A stretch of DNA of 64,000 nt from an uncultured Bacteroides sp. Lineage in GTDB: Bacteria > Bacteroidota > Bacteroidia > Bacteroidales > Bacteroidaceae. Each line of letters opens with the position of its first letter. The stretch's first letter is position 1. The notes under the pieces were generated by a model. It did not search any database and was not told where the DNA came from. It was given only the letters and a program-made list of their open reading frames with translations. Shown in pieces: positions 1 through 8,311 of the stretch. The translations under genes and the position numbers were made by a program. The DNA is taken from positions 1-64,000 of the forward strand of contig URWA01000018.1 of assembly GCA_900551445.1 (NCBI GenBank), in the 5' to 3' direction.

Positions 1-424
1 CCGGGGCTTTTTGATTAATTGTTTAACTCGTCCCATTTTAACGGGACACTAATGATGGAATGTGAATCTCCCGTTGATACCAGGCCACTCCTACATAGTG
101 TCGTACGGGAGTCAGGAAGAAGGGGAGTTTCAGGTTCTCTGTGCGGCGGAACATTTCCAGTTCCGGATTGTAGTAGAAGGAACTGTCGTAAAGTGAACCT
201 GTCCATTGGGTTTCGACGGAAGGGAGGTCTCCCTTTAACTTTTCTGGCATGGAACCAGGCAGATTAATCCGGTCGTCAAGTGGGTGGTTATACCATTTTT
301 CAGTTATCCCCTTGTCGTTCCGGTCTATCTGAAATCCCCATTTCCCCGATAAGTCAATACTTTCTTGCGCGGAGAGCAGGCGACTTAAAAATAAGATACA
401 TAAAAGGCAGAGTTGTTTTTTCAT
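1..424 (-). pseudogene. GH2-family glycosidase N-terminal piece, frame broken at about 38-40
   Basis: The protein starts with a signal peptide (MKKQLCLLCILFLSRLLSAQ). It continues with the N-terminal jelly-roll of a GH2 enzyme of the beta-galactosidase/beta-glucuronidase type (ISLSGKWGF-like segment DLSGKWGF, and YVGVAWYQREIHIPS near residue 115). In the family this is followed by a W-x-G-K-R-V-x-L segment. Here the frame stops with TAA at 38-40 after only 128 codons. A different frame reads MGRVKQLIKKPR up to the window edge and resembles the expected continuation, which points to a frameshift. Family members have 600-1100 residues, so the rest lies outside the window. It is last in a minus-strand sugar-acid cluster and has a possible promoter of its own inside the upstream terminator. 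It could also be a sequencing error. I am confident about the GH2 N-terminus and unsure whether the gene is dead. Confidence 0.55.
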
Positions 425-440
425 GAGATTTTGGTATTTA

Positions 441-502
441 CAAAAAAAGATTTATCAAGGCAAATGTAAAGGTTGGTTTTTACATATCCCTTGATAAATC
501 TT
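441..502 (-). terminator. Intrinsic terminator after the MFS gene, with a -7-like box inside it
   Basis: Perfect 14-bp arms (447-460 and 489-502) enclose a second 7-bp stem (463-469 and 478-484). On the minus strand the hairpin is followed by a run of T (441-448). This ends the MFS transcript. The minus strand of 461-468 reads TACATTTG, a match to the Bacteroides -7 consensus TAnnTTTG, placed about 40 bases before the GH2 start codon. No good -33 box is seen. Confidence 0.75.
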
Positions 503-525
503 CAAATAGCTGGAAATTTGTGTAG

Positions 526-1986
526 TCAGGCTTCTATCAGCTTGTATTTTGGTACAAGTGCCTTCATGACGCACCATGCAATCAAGTAGGCTACTGCGCA
601 GATACAGAAAATGATGAAGTAACCCGCTTCTTTTCCTTGGAAGCCGAGGAAGGCCATTTGGGTGGCTTCTGCATAATCAAACAAGATACCCGAACACATG
701 TTGATAAGGAAGGCACCTACACCTCCGGCCATTCCACCGATACCGATGATGGTAGCTACGGCACTCTTGGGGAACATGTCACTGCCCACAGAGTAGATGT
801 TGGCCGACCAGGATTGATGGGCTGCTCCGGCGATACCGATAATGATGACAGGGAACCAGTAGGAAATATTGCCTAACGGTTGTGCAAACAGGGCAAACAG
901 CGGGAAGATGGCAAAAATCAGCATCGCTTTCATGCGGGCGGCATACGGGTCCTTTCCCGTTTTATTGATGATGATGGTCGGCAGTTTCCCCCCATAGATA
1001 GAGAGCATGGTAATGGCATACAATACAAAAATCAGCAGCTGTGCGGTGGCGCTGTCGGAAGCGAAACCATACACGTCGGAAATATAGGCGGGTGTCCAGA
1101 ACAGGAAGAACCACCATACCCCGTCGGTCAGGAACTTGCCGAGTGCCACAGCCCAGGTCTGGCGGTATCTGAAACATTGCCAGAGTGAAAGTTTGGGACC
1201 TTCTTCCGTGGCAGTGCTGGAAGTGTCTTCATTTTCTTTGTCCTGTTGGATATAGGCCAGCTCGGCCGCATTGACACGGGGATTCTCCTGAGGCTTTTTA
1301 TATACGAACAGCCAGAGTCCCATCCAGACGAAACCTAGCGCACCGATTACGATAAAGGCCATTTCCCATCCGTTGCCTACTCCTATGCTTTTAAAGTAGC
1401 TGGCCAATGACGGGATGCTGACTGGGGCAATGAGTGCGCCTACGGTAGCTCCTGCATTAAAAATGGAAGTGGAGAATGCGCGGTCTTTTTTGGGGAAATA
1501 TTCGGCCGTCACCTTGATGGCAGCAGGGAAGTTGCCTGATTCGCCGACAGCCAGCACAATGCGTGCGGCAATGAAGTAATACACACTGGTAATGGCGATG
1601 GTAGAGGTCAGTGCGCCGGAAGCGGAAAGCATATCGTTCACGTCCTGGAGTCCCAGACTCATTTCCGTGGCCCAGCCACAGAGTGCATGCAGGCAGGCGC
1701 CGACCGACCAGATGGCAATAGCCCATAGATAGCCTTTTTTACTTCCCAGCCAATCGACAAAACGGCCGGCAAAAAGATTGGCAATTGCATAGATGATTGA
1801 AAAAATGGCTGTGATGGTTCCGTAGTGTGTGTCTGTCCAGTGAAATTCCGGTGCGATAAAGTCTTTCCACGTAAGAGAAAGCACCTGACGGTCGAGATAG
1901 TTGACCGTAGTGGCGAAAAATAGCATGAAGCAGATAATCCATCGGTAGTTGCTCATTTTTTCGCTTGTCGTTTGTAATGTACTCAT
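526..1986 (-). CDS. MFS transporter, hexuronate (ExuT-type) family
   Basis: An inner-membrane major facilitator of 486 residues, the normal size for the anion:cation symporter (ExuT/GudP) group. The N-terminus has the family signature NYLDRQVLSLTWKDF, then the TM2-3 loop GRFVDWLGSKKGY. The sequence continues through VLAVGESGNFPAAIKVTAEYFPKKDRA, the conserved TM4-5 region, and has about 12 hydrophobic segments with a charged central loop near residues 235-265. Homologues import galacturonate, glucuronate or related sugar acids with protons. KduI upstream and the GH2 fragment downstream support a uronate or unsaturated-uronate substrate, though the exact sugar cannot be read from sequence. A 200-base gap with inverted repeats separates it from kduI, so its expression may be adjusted independently. 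An internal Met at residue 11 is a possible alternative start. Confidence 0.88.
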   Translation of the reverse strand: MSTLQTTSEKMSNYRWIICFMLFFATTVNYLDRQVLSLTWKDFIAPEFHWTDTHYGTITAIFSIIYAIANLFAGRFVDWLGSKKGYLWAIAIWSVGACLHALCGWATEMSLGLQDVNDMLSASGALTSTIAITSVYYFIAARIVLAVGESGNFPAAIKVTAEYFPKKDRAFSTSIFNAGATVGALIAPVSIPSLASYFKSIGVGNGWEMAFIVIGALGFVWMGLWLFVYKKPQENPRVNAAELAYIQQDKENEDTSSTATEEGPKLSLWQCFRYRQTWAVALGKFLTDGVWWFFLFWTPAYISDVYGFASDSATAQLLIFVLYAITMLSIYGGKLPTIIINKTGKDPYAARMKAMLIFAIFPLFALFAQPLGNISYWFPVIIIGIAGAAHQSWSANIYSVGSDMFPKSAVATIIGIGGMAGGVGAFLINMCSGILFDYAEATQMAFLGFQGKEAGYFIIFCICAVAYLIAWCVMKALVPKYKLIEA

Positions 1987-2046
1987 ATAATGATATTAGA
2001 TTAAAGATGCTTCTTTCACAAGCGTTCTGCCTGTAAAAACAGATAA

Positions 2047-2157
2047 GAATTCAGTTTGTATTTGTCTGAATTCCGGTAACATAAGGTAAAATGACAAATT
2101 CCACCGACCTCACAGGCTCATCATTTATCGAGTGCTGTGTAAGTCTGTGGAATTTGT
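2047..2157. repeat. Two inverted repeats in the kduI-MFS gap
   Basis: First repeat: GAATTCAG (2047-2054) and CTGAATTC (2066-2073), with an 11-base spacer. Second repeat: a 15-base arm (2094-2108) and its complement (2143-2157) with one mismatch. The second encloses CACAG/CTGTG (2111-2115 and 2134-2138), so it can form a long imperfect stem. On the minus strand the second could end or stabilise the kduI message. The first lies just upstream of the MFS gene and could be an operator. A small ACTTTC/GAAAGT hairpin (2166-2182) follows the kduI stop codon. Confidence 0.45.
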
Positions 2158-2187
2158 GTATAGGAACTTTCGTAAAGAAAGTGTGTG

Positions 2188-3108
2188 TTATCTCATTTCA
2201 GTATATTGGATCTTGTCCATGTCGCCATAGTCCAGGTTTTCACCGGCCATACCCCAGATGAACATGTAGTTGCTGGTTCCGGCTGCTGCGTGGATAGACC
2301 ATTCCGGTGACATGATAGCCTGTTCGTTGGCCAGCCATACCAGACGTTCTTCCTGCGGCTGTCCCATCAGGTGGCAGATCATGTTGCCTTCCGGTACGTT
2401 GAAGTAGAAGTAAGCTTCAATACGGCGGCTGTGTGTGTGGGCCGGCATGGTGTTCCATACGCTACCCGGTTTCAGTTCCGTCAAGCCCATCTGCAACTGG
2501 CACGGGCCTTCTTCCAGTACGTTCTTTACAATCAGCTGGTTGATCACACGGTCGTTGCTTTCTTCCATCTTACCGGCAGCAAAAGAGTTTGCTTTCAGAG
2601 AACCTTTGCGTCCGTCGATAGTAACCCACTGTGTCTTGTATTCTTTGTGAGCGATGGCAGAGTTGATGTAGAACTTGGCCGGTTTGCTGACGTCCTTGCT
2701 CTTGAAAGTCACTTTCTGCTTGCCGCGTCCTACGTAGAGGGCTTCTTTGAATTTCAGCTCATATTCCTTTCCGTCTACTGTCACGATACCGTCACCGCCG
2801 ATGTTGATGACACCCAGCTCACGGTTGAACAGGAAGTAGGGAGCTTTCAACGGGTCGATGGTATCCAAAGACAATTCCTTGTTGACCGGCATGGCACCAC
2901 CAAAGATGAAACGGTCGTACATGGAGTAAGTTACATTGATTTCATCGGCTACCAGCACTTTCTCCATCATGAAGCTGCTGCGCAGTCTTTGTGTGTCGTA
3001 TGTCTTTACATCTTGCGGATTGCAGGCTGTCTGCATCCGGTAGTTTACCTGAGCGTTAGCTGAAAGAGCTGCTACGCCCAGCATCATAGCCATAGCTAAT
3101 TTTTTCAT
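2188..3108 (-). CDS. kduI: 5-dehydro-4-deoxy-D-glucuronate isomerase, apparently exported
   Basis: KduI isomerises 5-keto-4-deoxyuronate to 3-deoxy-D-glycero-2,5-hexodiulosonate in the breakdown of unsaturated uronates from pectin or glycosaminoglycans. The cupin body is complete. It includes [28 protein letters not shown] and [20 protein letters not shown], and the metal ligands are present at H224, H226, E231 and H273. These match the Escherichia coli ligands H196, H198, E203 and H245 at a constant offset of 28. The extra 28 residues at the front are a clear signal peptide ([20 protein letters not shown]), whereas the classical enzyme is cytoplasmic. This suggests a periplasmic step. It lies 23 bases after the PTS IIC gene in one transcript. 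Family call is firm; location is inferred. Confidence 0.93.
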   Translation of the reverse strand: MKKLAMAMMLGVAALSANAQVNYRMQTACNPQDVKTYDTQRLRSSFMMEKVLVADEINVTYSMYDRFIFGGAMPVNKELSLDTIDPLKAPYFLFNRELGVINIGGDGIVTVDGKEYELKFKEALYVGRGKQKVTFKSKDVSKPAKFYINSAIAHKEYKTQWVTIDGRKGSLKANSFAAGKMEESNDRVINQLIVKNVLEEGPCQLQMGLTELKPGSVWNTMPAHTHSRRIEAYFYFNVPEGNMICHLMGQPQEERLVWLANEQAIMSPEWSIHAAAGTSNYMFIWGMAGENLDYGDMDKIQYTEMR

Positions 3109-3131
3109 AAGCGTTTGATATTTGTTGGTTT

Positions 3132-4523
3132 TTATTCTTCAATGTGTTTTGCTTCTTTAATAATGCGGCGGCGGTTGTAGATGGCCATTGCCAGGGTGAC
3201 AATCACCAAGATGATGGATCCTACAATCTTCAAGTTATAGACCGCATGGAAAATAATCCAAGAGAAGATGCTGGAAGCAAAGTCGAGGGCACCTCCCTGG
3301 AATCCTTCCGGAATCTGTACGGCAGTATCGTTGGTGCGGACAAATACGTCTTGAGCAGCCTGTGTAAAGAACGGAGCCAGGTCGGTCACGAAGTACAGAC
3401 CTACAATCAGTGAGACCAATCCGATGAGGAAGGTTTTCAATACGTTACCTTTGGTGATAGGCAGTACGGCCGGGAACAGGTAGAACATACCCGCCAGTGA
3501 AGCCAGCGGCAGGAATTGGTTGCCGGGCAATACGACAGACAGGAACAAAGCTACCGGGATGAGCAGCAGGGAAACGACCAGCGTAGTCGGATGACCGATT
3601 ACCAGTGCCGGGCTCATACCGATGTTCAGGCTTGCGCTGTTCTTGAATTTGCGGGCAATCAGTTCGCGGGTCGCGTCAGAAATCGGGCGCAAACCTTCAA
3701 TAAACAAGGAGGTGATACGTGGAATCAGCTCCATCACGGCTCCCATCTTGATACCCAATCCCAGAATGGCCGGGATGCCGTCAACCAGCTCCTGGCTGTT
3801 TTTGCAGGCCAGTGCACCGATACCGCAGCCTACTACGACTCCCAGGAAAAGAGGCTCTCCCATGATACCGAATTTTCTTTTCATTCCTTCGGCATCGATA
3901 TTCAGTTTGTCGAATCCCGGAATTTTATCAAGTACCTTGTTGATGACCAAGGCAAACGGTACGAATCCTTGGCAGAACGGCTGCGGGATAGAGATTCCGT
4001 CCATCTTTTCATAATAAGACTGGAACTGCTTGCAGGTCAGGTCGGCCATAATCAATGTAATAATGTAGCAAATAATGGCTGAGAAGAATCCCCACCAGAT
4101 GTTTTCCGTAGCAAAATAAACTACCGCACCGATAAAGGCGAAATGCCAGTAGTTCCATAAATCGATGTTGACCGTCTTCGTGGTTTTTGTCAGCAACATG
4201 ATAATGTTTACACCCAAACATACCGGAATGATGAATGCACCTACGGAAGTGTTGTAGGCTACCGATGCGGCTGCCGGCCATCCCATATCAAAAATACCCA
4301 GACTCAGTCCATAGATTTCCGTTACCTTTTTTAAAGGTTCCCCCAGACTGCTGGTCAAAAGGGCTGTCACCACAGAAAGCCCTACAAATCCTACTCCGAC
4401 TAATAAACCACTTTTCAGCGCTTTGCCGAATTTGATTCCAATGCATACTCCTAAGATGGTAAACAGAATAGGCATCATCACGGCTGCCCCGAGCCCGATG
4501 ATATAACTAAAAACTTGTTCCAT
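3132..4523 (-). CDS. PTS galactitol-type IIC membrane component, orphan
   Basis: A 463-residue membrane protein of the GatC/SgcC group of PTS IIC proteins, full length, with about 12 hydrophobic segments. Recognisable blocks include [36 protein letters not shown], the cytoplasmic stretch [20 protein letters not shown], and [20 protein letters not shown]. In phosphotransferase systems IIC moves the sugar while IIA and IIB phosphorylate it. No IIA, IIB, HPr or EI gene lies in this window, and Bacteroidaceae generally lack a complete sugar PTS. The protein therefore probably works as a stand-alone transporter or channel. It is first in the minus-strand transcript with kduI, which suggests a uronate-derived or polyol substrate. 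Substrate is inference. Confidence 0.85.
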   Translation of the reverse strand: MEQVFSYIIGLGAAVMMPILFTILGVCIGIKFGKALKSGLLVGVGFVGLSVVTALLTSSLGEPLKKVTEIYGLSLGIFDMGWPAAASVAYNTSVGAFIIPVCLGVNIIMLLTKTTKTVNIDLWNYWHFAFIGAVVYFATENIWWGFFSAIICYIITLIMADLTCKQFQSYYEKMDGISIPQPFCQGFVPFALVINKVLDKIPGFDKLNIDAEGMKRKFGIMGEPLFLGVVVGCGIGALACKNSQELVDGIPAILGLGIKMGAVMELIPRITSLFIEGLRPISDATRELIARKFKNSASLNIGMSPALVIGHPTTLVVSLLLIPVALFLSVVLPGNQFLPLASLAGMFYLFPAVLPITKGNVLKTFLIGLVSLIVGLYFVTDLAPFFTQAAQDVFVRTNDTAVQIPEGFQGGALDFASSIFSWIIFHAVYNLKIVGSIILVIVTLAMAIYNRRRIIKEAKHIEE

Positions 4524-4582
4524 GTTTTTTCTTTGTTCTCTTTTATTATATGGATTTTAGGTTAAAAATAATGATTCCGACC

Positions 4583-4614
4583 CAAAAATACAGTCTTTTA
4601 TTCTAATATCCAAT
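4583..4614 (-). promoter_or_regulatory. Promoter of the gatC-like/kduI transcript
   Basis: On the minus strand ATTG (4611-4614) is followed after 20 bases by TATTTTTG (4583-4590). This fits the Bacteroides -33/-7 pattern (TTTG, 19-21 bases, TAnnTTTG) with one mismatch in the -33 box. The expected start point lies about 50 bases ahead of the ATG at 4523. Confidence 0.6.
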
Positions 4615-4672
4615 TAGAAAGAACTTATTTTCGAAACTTTGCTGATTTAATAACATTTTTTTCGTTTACGCA

Positions 4673-4682
4673 CACGGCCGTG
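4673..4682. promoter_or_regulatory. CACGGCCGTG palindrome, candidate operator
   Basis: A perfect 10-bp palindrome about 85 bases upstream of the -7 box of the minus-strand sugar-acid transcript. The surrounding DNA is AT-rich, so it stands out. A binding site for a LacI- or GntR-type regulator is possible; no regulator gene is adjacent. Confidence 0.3.
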
Positions 4683-4814
4683 CTTTCTCTAAGAATCCTT
4701 ATGCAATTTGTTTCAATTTAAAGAAGGGTATCTGATGTTGGAGGGATAAGGGAGGGGAAGAGGAAGATAAAAGTGGAATGTGAAGAAAATAAAAAGAAAA
4801 TGAGAAGATGCTTT

Positions 4815-4860
4815 CTCTGTTTCACACTGTGGTTTTTGTATCCCACAGTGTGGGACAGAG
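4815..4860 (-). terminator. Strong hairpin after the 136-residue membrane protein gene
   Basis: Eighteen-base arms (4815-4832 and 4843-4860) with two mismatches and a 10-base loop lie 30 bases after the stop codon of the minus-strand gene at 4890. No T run follows directly, so it may protect the 3' end of the RNA rather than terminate transcription alone. Confidence 0.55.
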
Positions 4861-4889
4861 AATTTGGGCTGAAATTTGGAGAAATTCTT

Positions 4890-5300
4890 TTATTCGTTTT
4901 CTGTTTCCTGAATGAAAGTTTTTCCGTTTTTCTTTTGAATCTGTACCTGGCTTCCTTCGGTATTCAGGTTGAAGGGAGTCACCTCATCGGTACGGTTGTC
5001 TACCACCATCAGGGTGCTTTCCTCGGCAAAACGTTTCACCTGGAATTTGACGGAGCTGTTGCCGAGGGTGGAGTTGAACAGCAGACTGTCGTTGATATAG
5101 ACCGAAAGACTGTCTCCGCTGAAGGAATTGGCTATCTCTATGGCATAGAGTCCTTCGAAGGTTTTGTGCTTTTCGTTTCCTTTGGACTGGCCTCGGAAAC
5201 CCAGGTACAGAAAGAGACATACGATAAAAAACACGCCGAAGGCCAGGATTCCGTTGCCTATCATGAATTGCTTGTTGCTGTTGATACTTTTGTTGTTCAT
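4890..5300 (-). CDS. Small single-pass membrane protein of unknown function
   Basis: 136 residues with one transmembrane segment near residues 13-34 (FMIGNGILAFGVFFIVCLFLYLGF). A soluble domain of about 100 residues follows, probably facing the periplasm. This part reads as beta strands: IEIANSFSGDSLSVYINDSLLF, then FQVKRFAEESTLMVVDN. I do not recognise a named family. It stands alone, divergent from topA with a gap of about 125 bases, and its transcript ends at the hairpin 30 bases downstream. An overlapping plus-strand reading frame of 179 residues is a shadow: this frame has the proper membrane anchor and charged soluble part. Confidence 0.7.
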   Translation of the reverse strand: MNNKSINSNKQFMIGNGILAFGVFFIVCLFLYLGFRGQSKGNEKHKTFEGLYAIEIANSFSGDSLSVYINDSLLFNSTLGNSSVKFQVKRFAEESTLMVVDNRTDEVTPFNLNTEGSQVQIQKKNGKTFIQETENE

Positions 5301-5383
5301 AAATTATGGTAGTTAAAAGCGATATTCCCTTGCAAAGTAAGTTATTTTCAGTTTGTTTATCGTGTAGGTTATAATTTTTTTTC

Positions 5384-5391
5384 TACATTTG
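5384..5391 (+). promoter_or_regulatory. -7 box TACATTTG upstream of topA
   Basis: Matches TAnnTTTG and lies 35 bases before the topA start codon. A TTTG sits upstream at 5352-5355, but the 28-base spacing is longer than usual, so the -33 element is uncertain. Confidence 0.45.
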
Positions 5392-5425
5392 TCCCGAAAA
5401 ATATAAAAACGGAATACAGAATATC

Positions 5426-7759
5426 ATGCAAAATAACCTGGTCATAGTGGAGTCTCCGGCAAAAGCTAAGACAATCGAAAAGTTTTTGGGGGAGGGTTAT
5501 AAAGTATTGTCAAGTTACGGGCATATCCGCGACTTGAAACAGAAAGCGTTCAGTATCGACATAAAAAATCATTTCAAACCCATTTACGAGATACCTGAAG
5601 ACAAGAAAAGGCTGGTGTCCGAGTTGAAGGAAGAGGCGGCCAAAGCCGATATGGTATGGCTCGCATCCGATGAGGACCGGGAAGGAGAAGCCATCTCCTG
5701 GCACTTGTTTGAGGTGTTGAAGCTGGATCCGAAGAAGACACGACGAATTGTATTCCATGAAATTACGAAGACAGCCATCCTGAAGGCAATAGAGCATCCC
5801 CGTGACATCAATATTGATTTGGTCAATGCACAGCAGGCACGCCGCGTGCTCGACCGTATTGTGGGTTTTGAATTGTCGCCCGTGTTGTGGCGGAAAATCA
5901 AGCCGGCCCTTTCTGCCGGCCGTGTGCAGTCGGTGGCTGTACGTCTGATTGTGGCACGCGAACGTGAAATCAATGCGTTTACCAGTGAGGCTTCGTATAA
6001 AGTGGTCGCTACGTTCAAGGATGCGGAAGGGGCCAATATCCGTGCGACACTCGGACGCCGCTTCAAGACGAAGGAAGAGGCGCGGAAGTTCCTGGAAAAA
6101 TGCCAGAATGCGGATTTCACGATCAAAGATATTACGACACGTCCGGTGAAAAAGTCGCCGGCACCGCCTTTCACCACTTCCACGCTCCAGCAGGAAGCGG
6201 CCCGCAAGCTGGGCTACACGGTGGCACAGACCATGATGCTGGCACAGCGTCTGTATGAAAGTGGATTGATTACCTATATGCGTACCGACTCGGTGAACCT
6301 CTCCGAACTGGCCTTGTCTACCAGTCACGATACGATTCTTTCCCTGATGGGCGAACGCTACGTACACACACGCCAGTATGCCACCAAGACAAAGGGGGCT
6401 CAGGAAGCACACGAAGCCATCCGTCCGACGTATATGTCGAATGAATCGATTGACGGTACTTCGCAGGAAGTACGCTTGTATGAATTGATCTGGAAGCGTA
6501 CGCTGGCTTCACAGATGGCCGATGCGGAACTGGAGAAGACCACGGCTACCATTGGCATCAGTGGCTGTGAGGATGAATTTCAGGCTGTGGGTGAGGTGAT
6601 TACATTCGATGGTTTCCTGAAAGTGTATAAGGAATCCTTCGATGAAGAAACGGAACAGGAGGACGCTGCCGGGCTGCCGAAAATGGAGGTAGGCGAAAAC
6701 CTGCAACGCGAGGAAATTGCAGCCGTACAGCGCTTCAGTCAGGCTCCGGCACGCTATACGGAAGCCAGCCTGGTGCGCAAACTCGAAGAACTGGGCATCG
6801 GTCGTCCATCTACGTATGCACCGACCATTTCCACCATTCAGCAGCGAGGTTATGTGGAAAAAGGCAATAAGGAAGGCGTGAAACGTGAATATTCCCTGTT
6901 GAAACTGACGGGAAAAGACATAGAAGAAACGGTTCAGACGGAAATGAGCGGAAGTGAGAAGTCCAAACTGATACCGACCGATGTAGGTTGTGTGGTCAAT
7001 GACTTCCTGATGCAGTATTTCCCGAAGATTATGGACTATAACTTTACGGCCAGCGTGGAAAAAGAATTTGATGAAGTGGCTGAAGGTGAAAAGAAATGGA
7101 CCGACCTGATGGAAGTGTTCTATGAGAATTTCCATCCGCTGGTGGAAACCACATTGGCCACGAAGACCGAACACAAGGTGGGTGAACGTATGCTGGGTAC
7201 AGACCCGAAAACAGGAAAGCCTGTTTCCGTGAAAATCGGTCGTTTTGGTCCGGTTGTACAGATTGGCTCGTCCGACGATGAGGAAAAACCGAAATTCGCT
7301 CAGCTGAATAAGGAACATTCGCTGGAAACCATTACCCTGGAAGAGGCACTCGACTTGTTCAAATTGCCTCGGGTGTTGGGAGAACTCGACGGACAGGCTG
7401 TTTCGGTGGGTGTGGGACGTTTTGGCCCGTATGTGCGTCACGGCAATGAATTTGTTTCCATCCCGAAGGACAAAGACCCCATGACGGTCACTTTTGAGGA
7501 GGCGGAGCAGATGTTGAAAGAAAAGAAAGAACAGGAGGCTCAGAAAATCATCAAGCAGTTCCCGGACAATCCGGATATGCAGATATTGAACGGGCGTTAC
7601 GGTCCTTACATCGCTTATCAAAAGAAAAACTATAAGATTCCGAACAATGTGAACCCGGCCGATTTGAATCTGGAAGCCTGCTTCAAGGTCATTGAACTGC
7701 AGAACCAGAAAGCCGAGATGCGTAAGGTGAAAGGAGCAAAAGCAAAGAAGAAGGAATGA
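5426..7759 (+). CDS. topA: DNA topoisomerase I
   Basis: Type IA topoisomerase that relaxes negative supercoils by passing one strand through a transient break. The Toprim domain covers about residues 1-115 (NLVIVESPAKAKTIEKFLG, then WLASDEDREGEAISWHL with the acidic metal-binding residues). The catalytic tyrosine is Y284 in SGLITYMRTDSVNLS, and the segment ELGIGRPSTYAPTISTIQ follows near residue 455. The C-terminal half carries repeated KIGRFGPVVQIG / VGVGRFGPYVRHG / LNGRYGPYIAYQ units, which lack zinc-finger cysteines, and ends in a lysine-rich tail (AKAKKKE). The length of 777 residues is normal for Bacteroidetes. It is translationally coupled to aroK by a 4-base ATGA overlap. Confidence 0.98.
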   Translation: MQNNLVIVESPAKAKTIEKFLGEGYKVLSSYGHIRDLKQKAFSIDIKNHFKPIYEIPEDKKRLVSELKEEAAKADMVWLASDEDREGEAISWHLFEVLKLDPKKTRRIVFHEITKTAILKAIEHPRDINIDLVNAQQARRVLDRIVGFELSPVLWRKIKPALSAGRVQSVAVRLIVAREREINAFTSEASYKVVATFKDAEGANIRATLGRRFKTKEEARKFLEKCQNADFTIKDITTRPVKKSPAPPFTTSTLQQEAARKLGYTVAQTMMLAQRLYESGLITYMRTDSVNLSELALSTSHDTILSLMGERYVHTRQYATKTKGAQEAHEAIRPTYMSNESIDGTSQEVRLYELIWKRTLASQMADAELEKTTATIGISGCEDEFQAVGEVITFDGFLKVYKESFDEETEQEDAAGLPKMEVGENLQREEIAAVQRFSQAPARYTEASLVRKLEELGIGRPSTYAPTISTIQQRGYVEKGNKEGVKREYSLLKLTGKDIEETVQTEMSGSEKSKLIPTDVGCVVNDFLMQYFPKIMDYNFTASVEKEFDEVAEGEKKWTDLMEVFYENFHPLVETTLATKTEHKVGERMLGTDPKTGKPVSVKIGRFGPVVQIGSSDDEEKPKFAQLNKEHSLETITLEEALDLFKLPRVLGELDGQAVSVGVGRFGPYVRHGNEFVSIPKDKDPMTVTFEEAEQMLKEKKEQEAQKIIKQFPDNPDMQILNGRYGPYIAYQKKNYKIPNNVNPADLNLEACFKVIELQNQKAEMRKVKGAKAKKKE

Positions 7760-8280
7760 AAAGGGTGTTCTTGATTGGCTATATGGGTTCGGGTAAAACC
7801 ACGCTGGGAAAAGCTTACACTGCGGCTACCGGACTGCAGTTTGTCGATTTGGACTGGTATATCGAGGAGCGCATGCACAAATCCATCTCCGATTTGTTCG
7901 CGGAGCGGGGAGAAGAAGGGTTCCGCTTGCTGGAACAGCGGATGCTTCATGAAGCCGGTGAGTTCGAGGACGTACTGATTGCGTGCGGGGGAGGGACACC
8001 CTGCTTTTTCGACAACATGGATTATATGAATCATACAGGTGAAACAGTATTTCTGGATGTATCTCCGGAGGTACTGTTCCGTCGTTTAAAGATAGCAAAG
8101 GCCAAACGTCCGTTGTTGGCGAACAAAACGGACGAGGAACTGATGCAGGTCATTACTTCGGCACTGGAAAAGCGGCTGCCTTATTATACAAAGGCAAAGT
8201 GGCGTTTCAATGCGGAAGAACTTGAAAGTTATGCACAGATTGACAGGGCGGTAAACCGCTTGAAGAACTTGATAAATTAA
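7756..8280 (+). CDS. aroK: Shikimate kinase
   Basis: Phosphorylates shikimate at the 3-hydroxyl with ATP, one step before AroA, whose gene also lies in this window (24905-26137). The P-loop is GYMGSGKTTLGK at residues 8-19. The shikimate-binding DLDWYIE follows at about 32, then FRLLEQRMLHE and the Gly-rich ACGGGTPCF near residue 77. The lid-region motif AKRPLL is near residue 113. 174 residues, usual size. The start codon overlaps the topA stop, so both genes share one message. speA follows after 31 bases and may belong to the same transcript. Confidence 0.96.
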   Translation: MKRVFLIGYMGSGKTTLGKAYTAATGLQFVDLDWYIEERMHKSISDLFAERGEEGFRLLEQRMLHEAGEFEDVLIACGGGTPCFFDNMDYMNHTGETVFLDVSPEVLFRRLKIAKAKRPLLANKTDEELMQVITSALEKRLPYYTKAKWRFNAEELESYAQIDRAVNRLKNLIN

Positions 8281-8311
8281 AGAAGTATAAATCTAGACTT
8301 TATGTAGTGAA

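Noticed and set aside
2371..3063. A 230-codon plus-strand frame over kduI
   Set aside because: Antisense to a gene with all catalytic residues; no recognisable domain or start signal.
4773..5312. 179-codon plus-strand frame
   Set aside because: Antisense to the small membrane protein and lacking its coherent TM and charge pattern; it also spans the hairpin.
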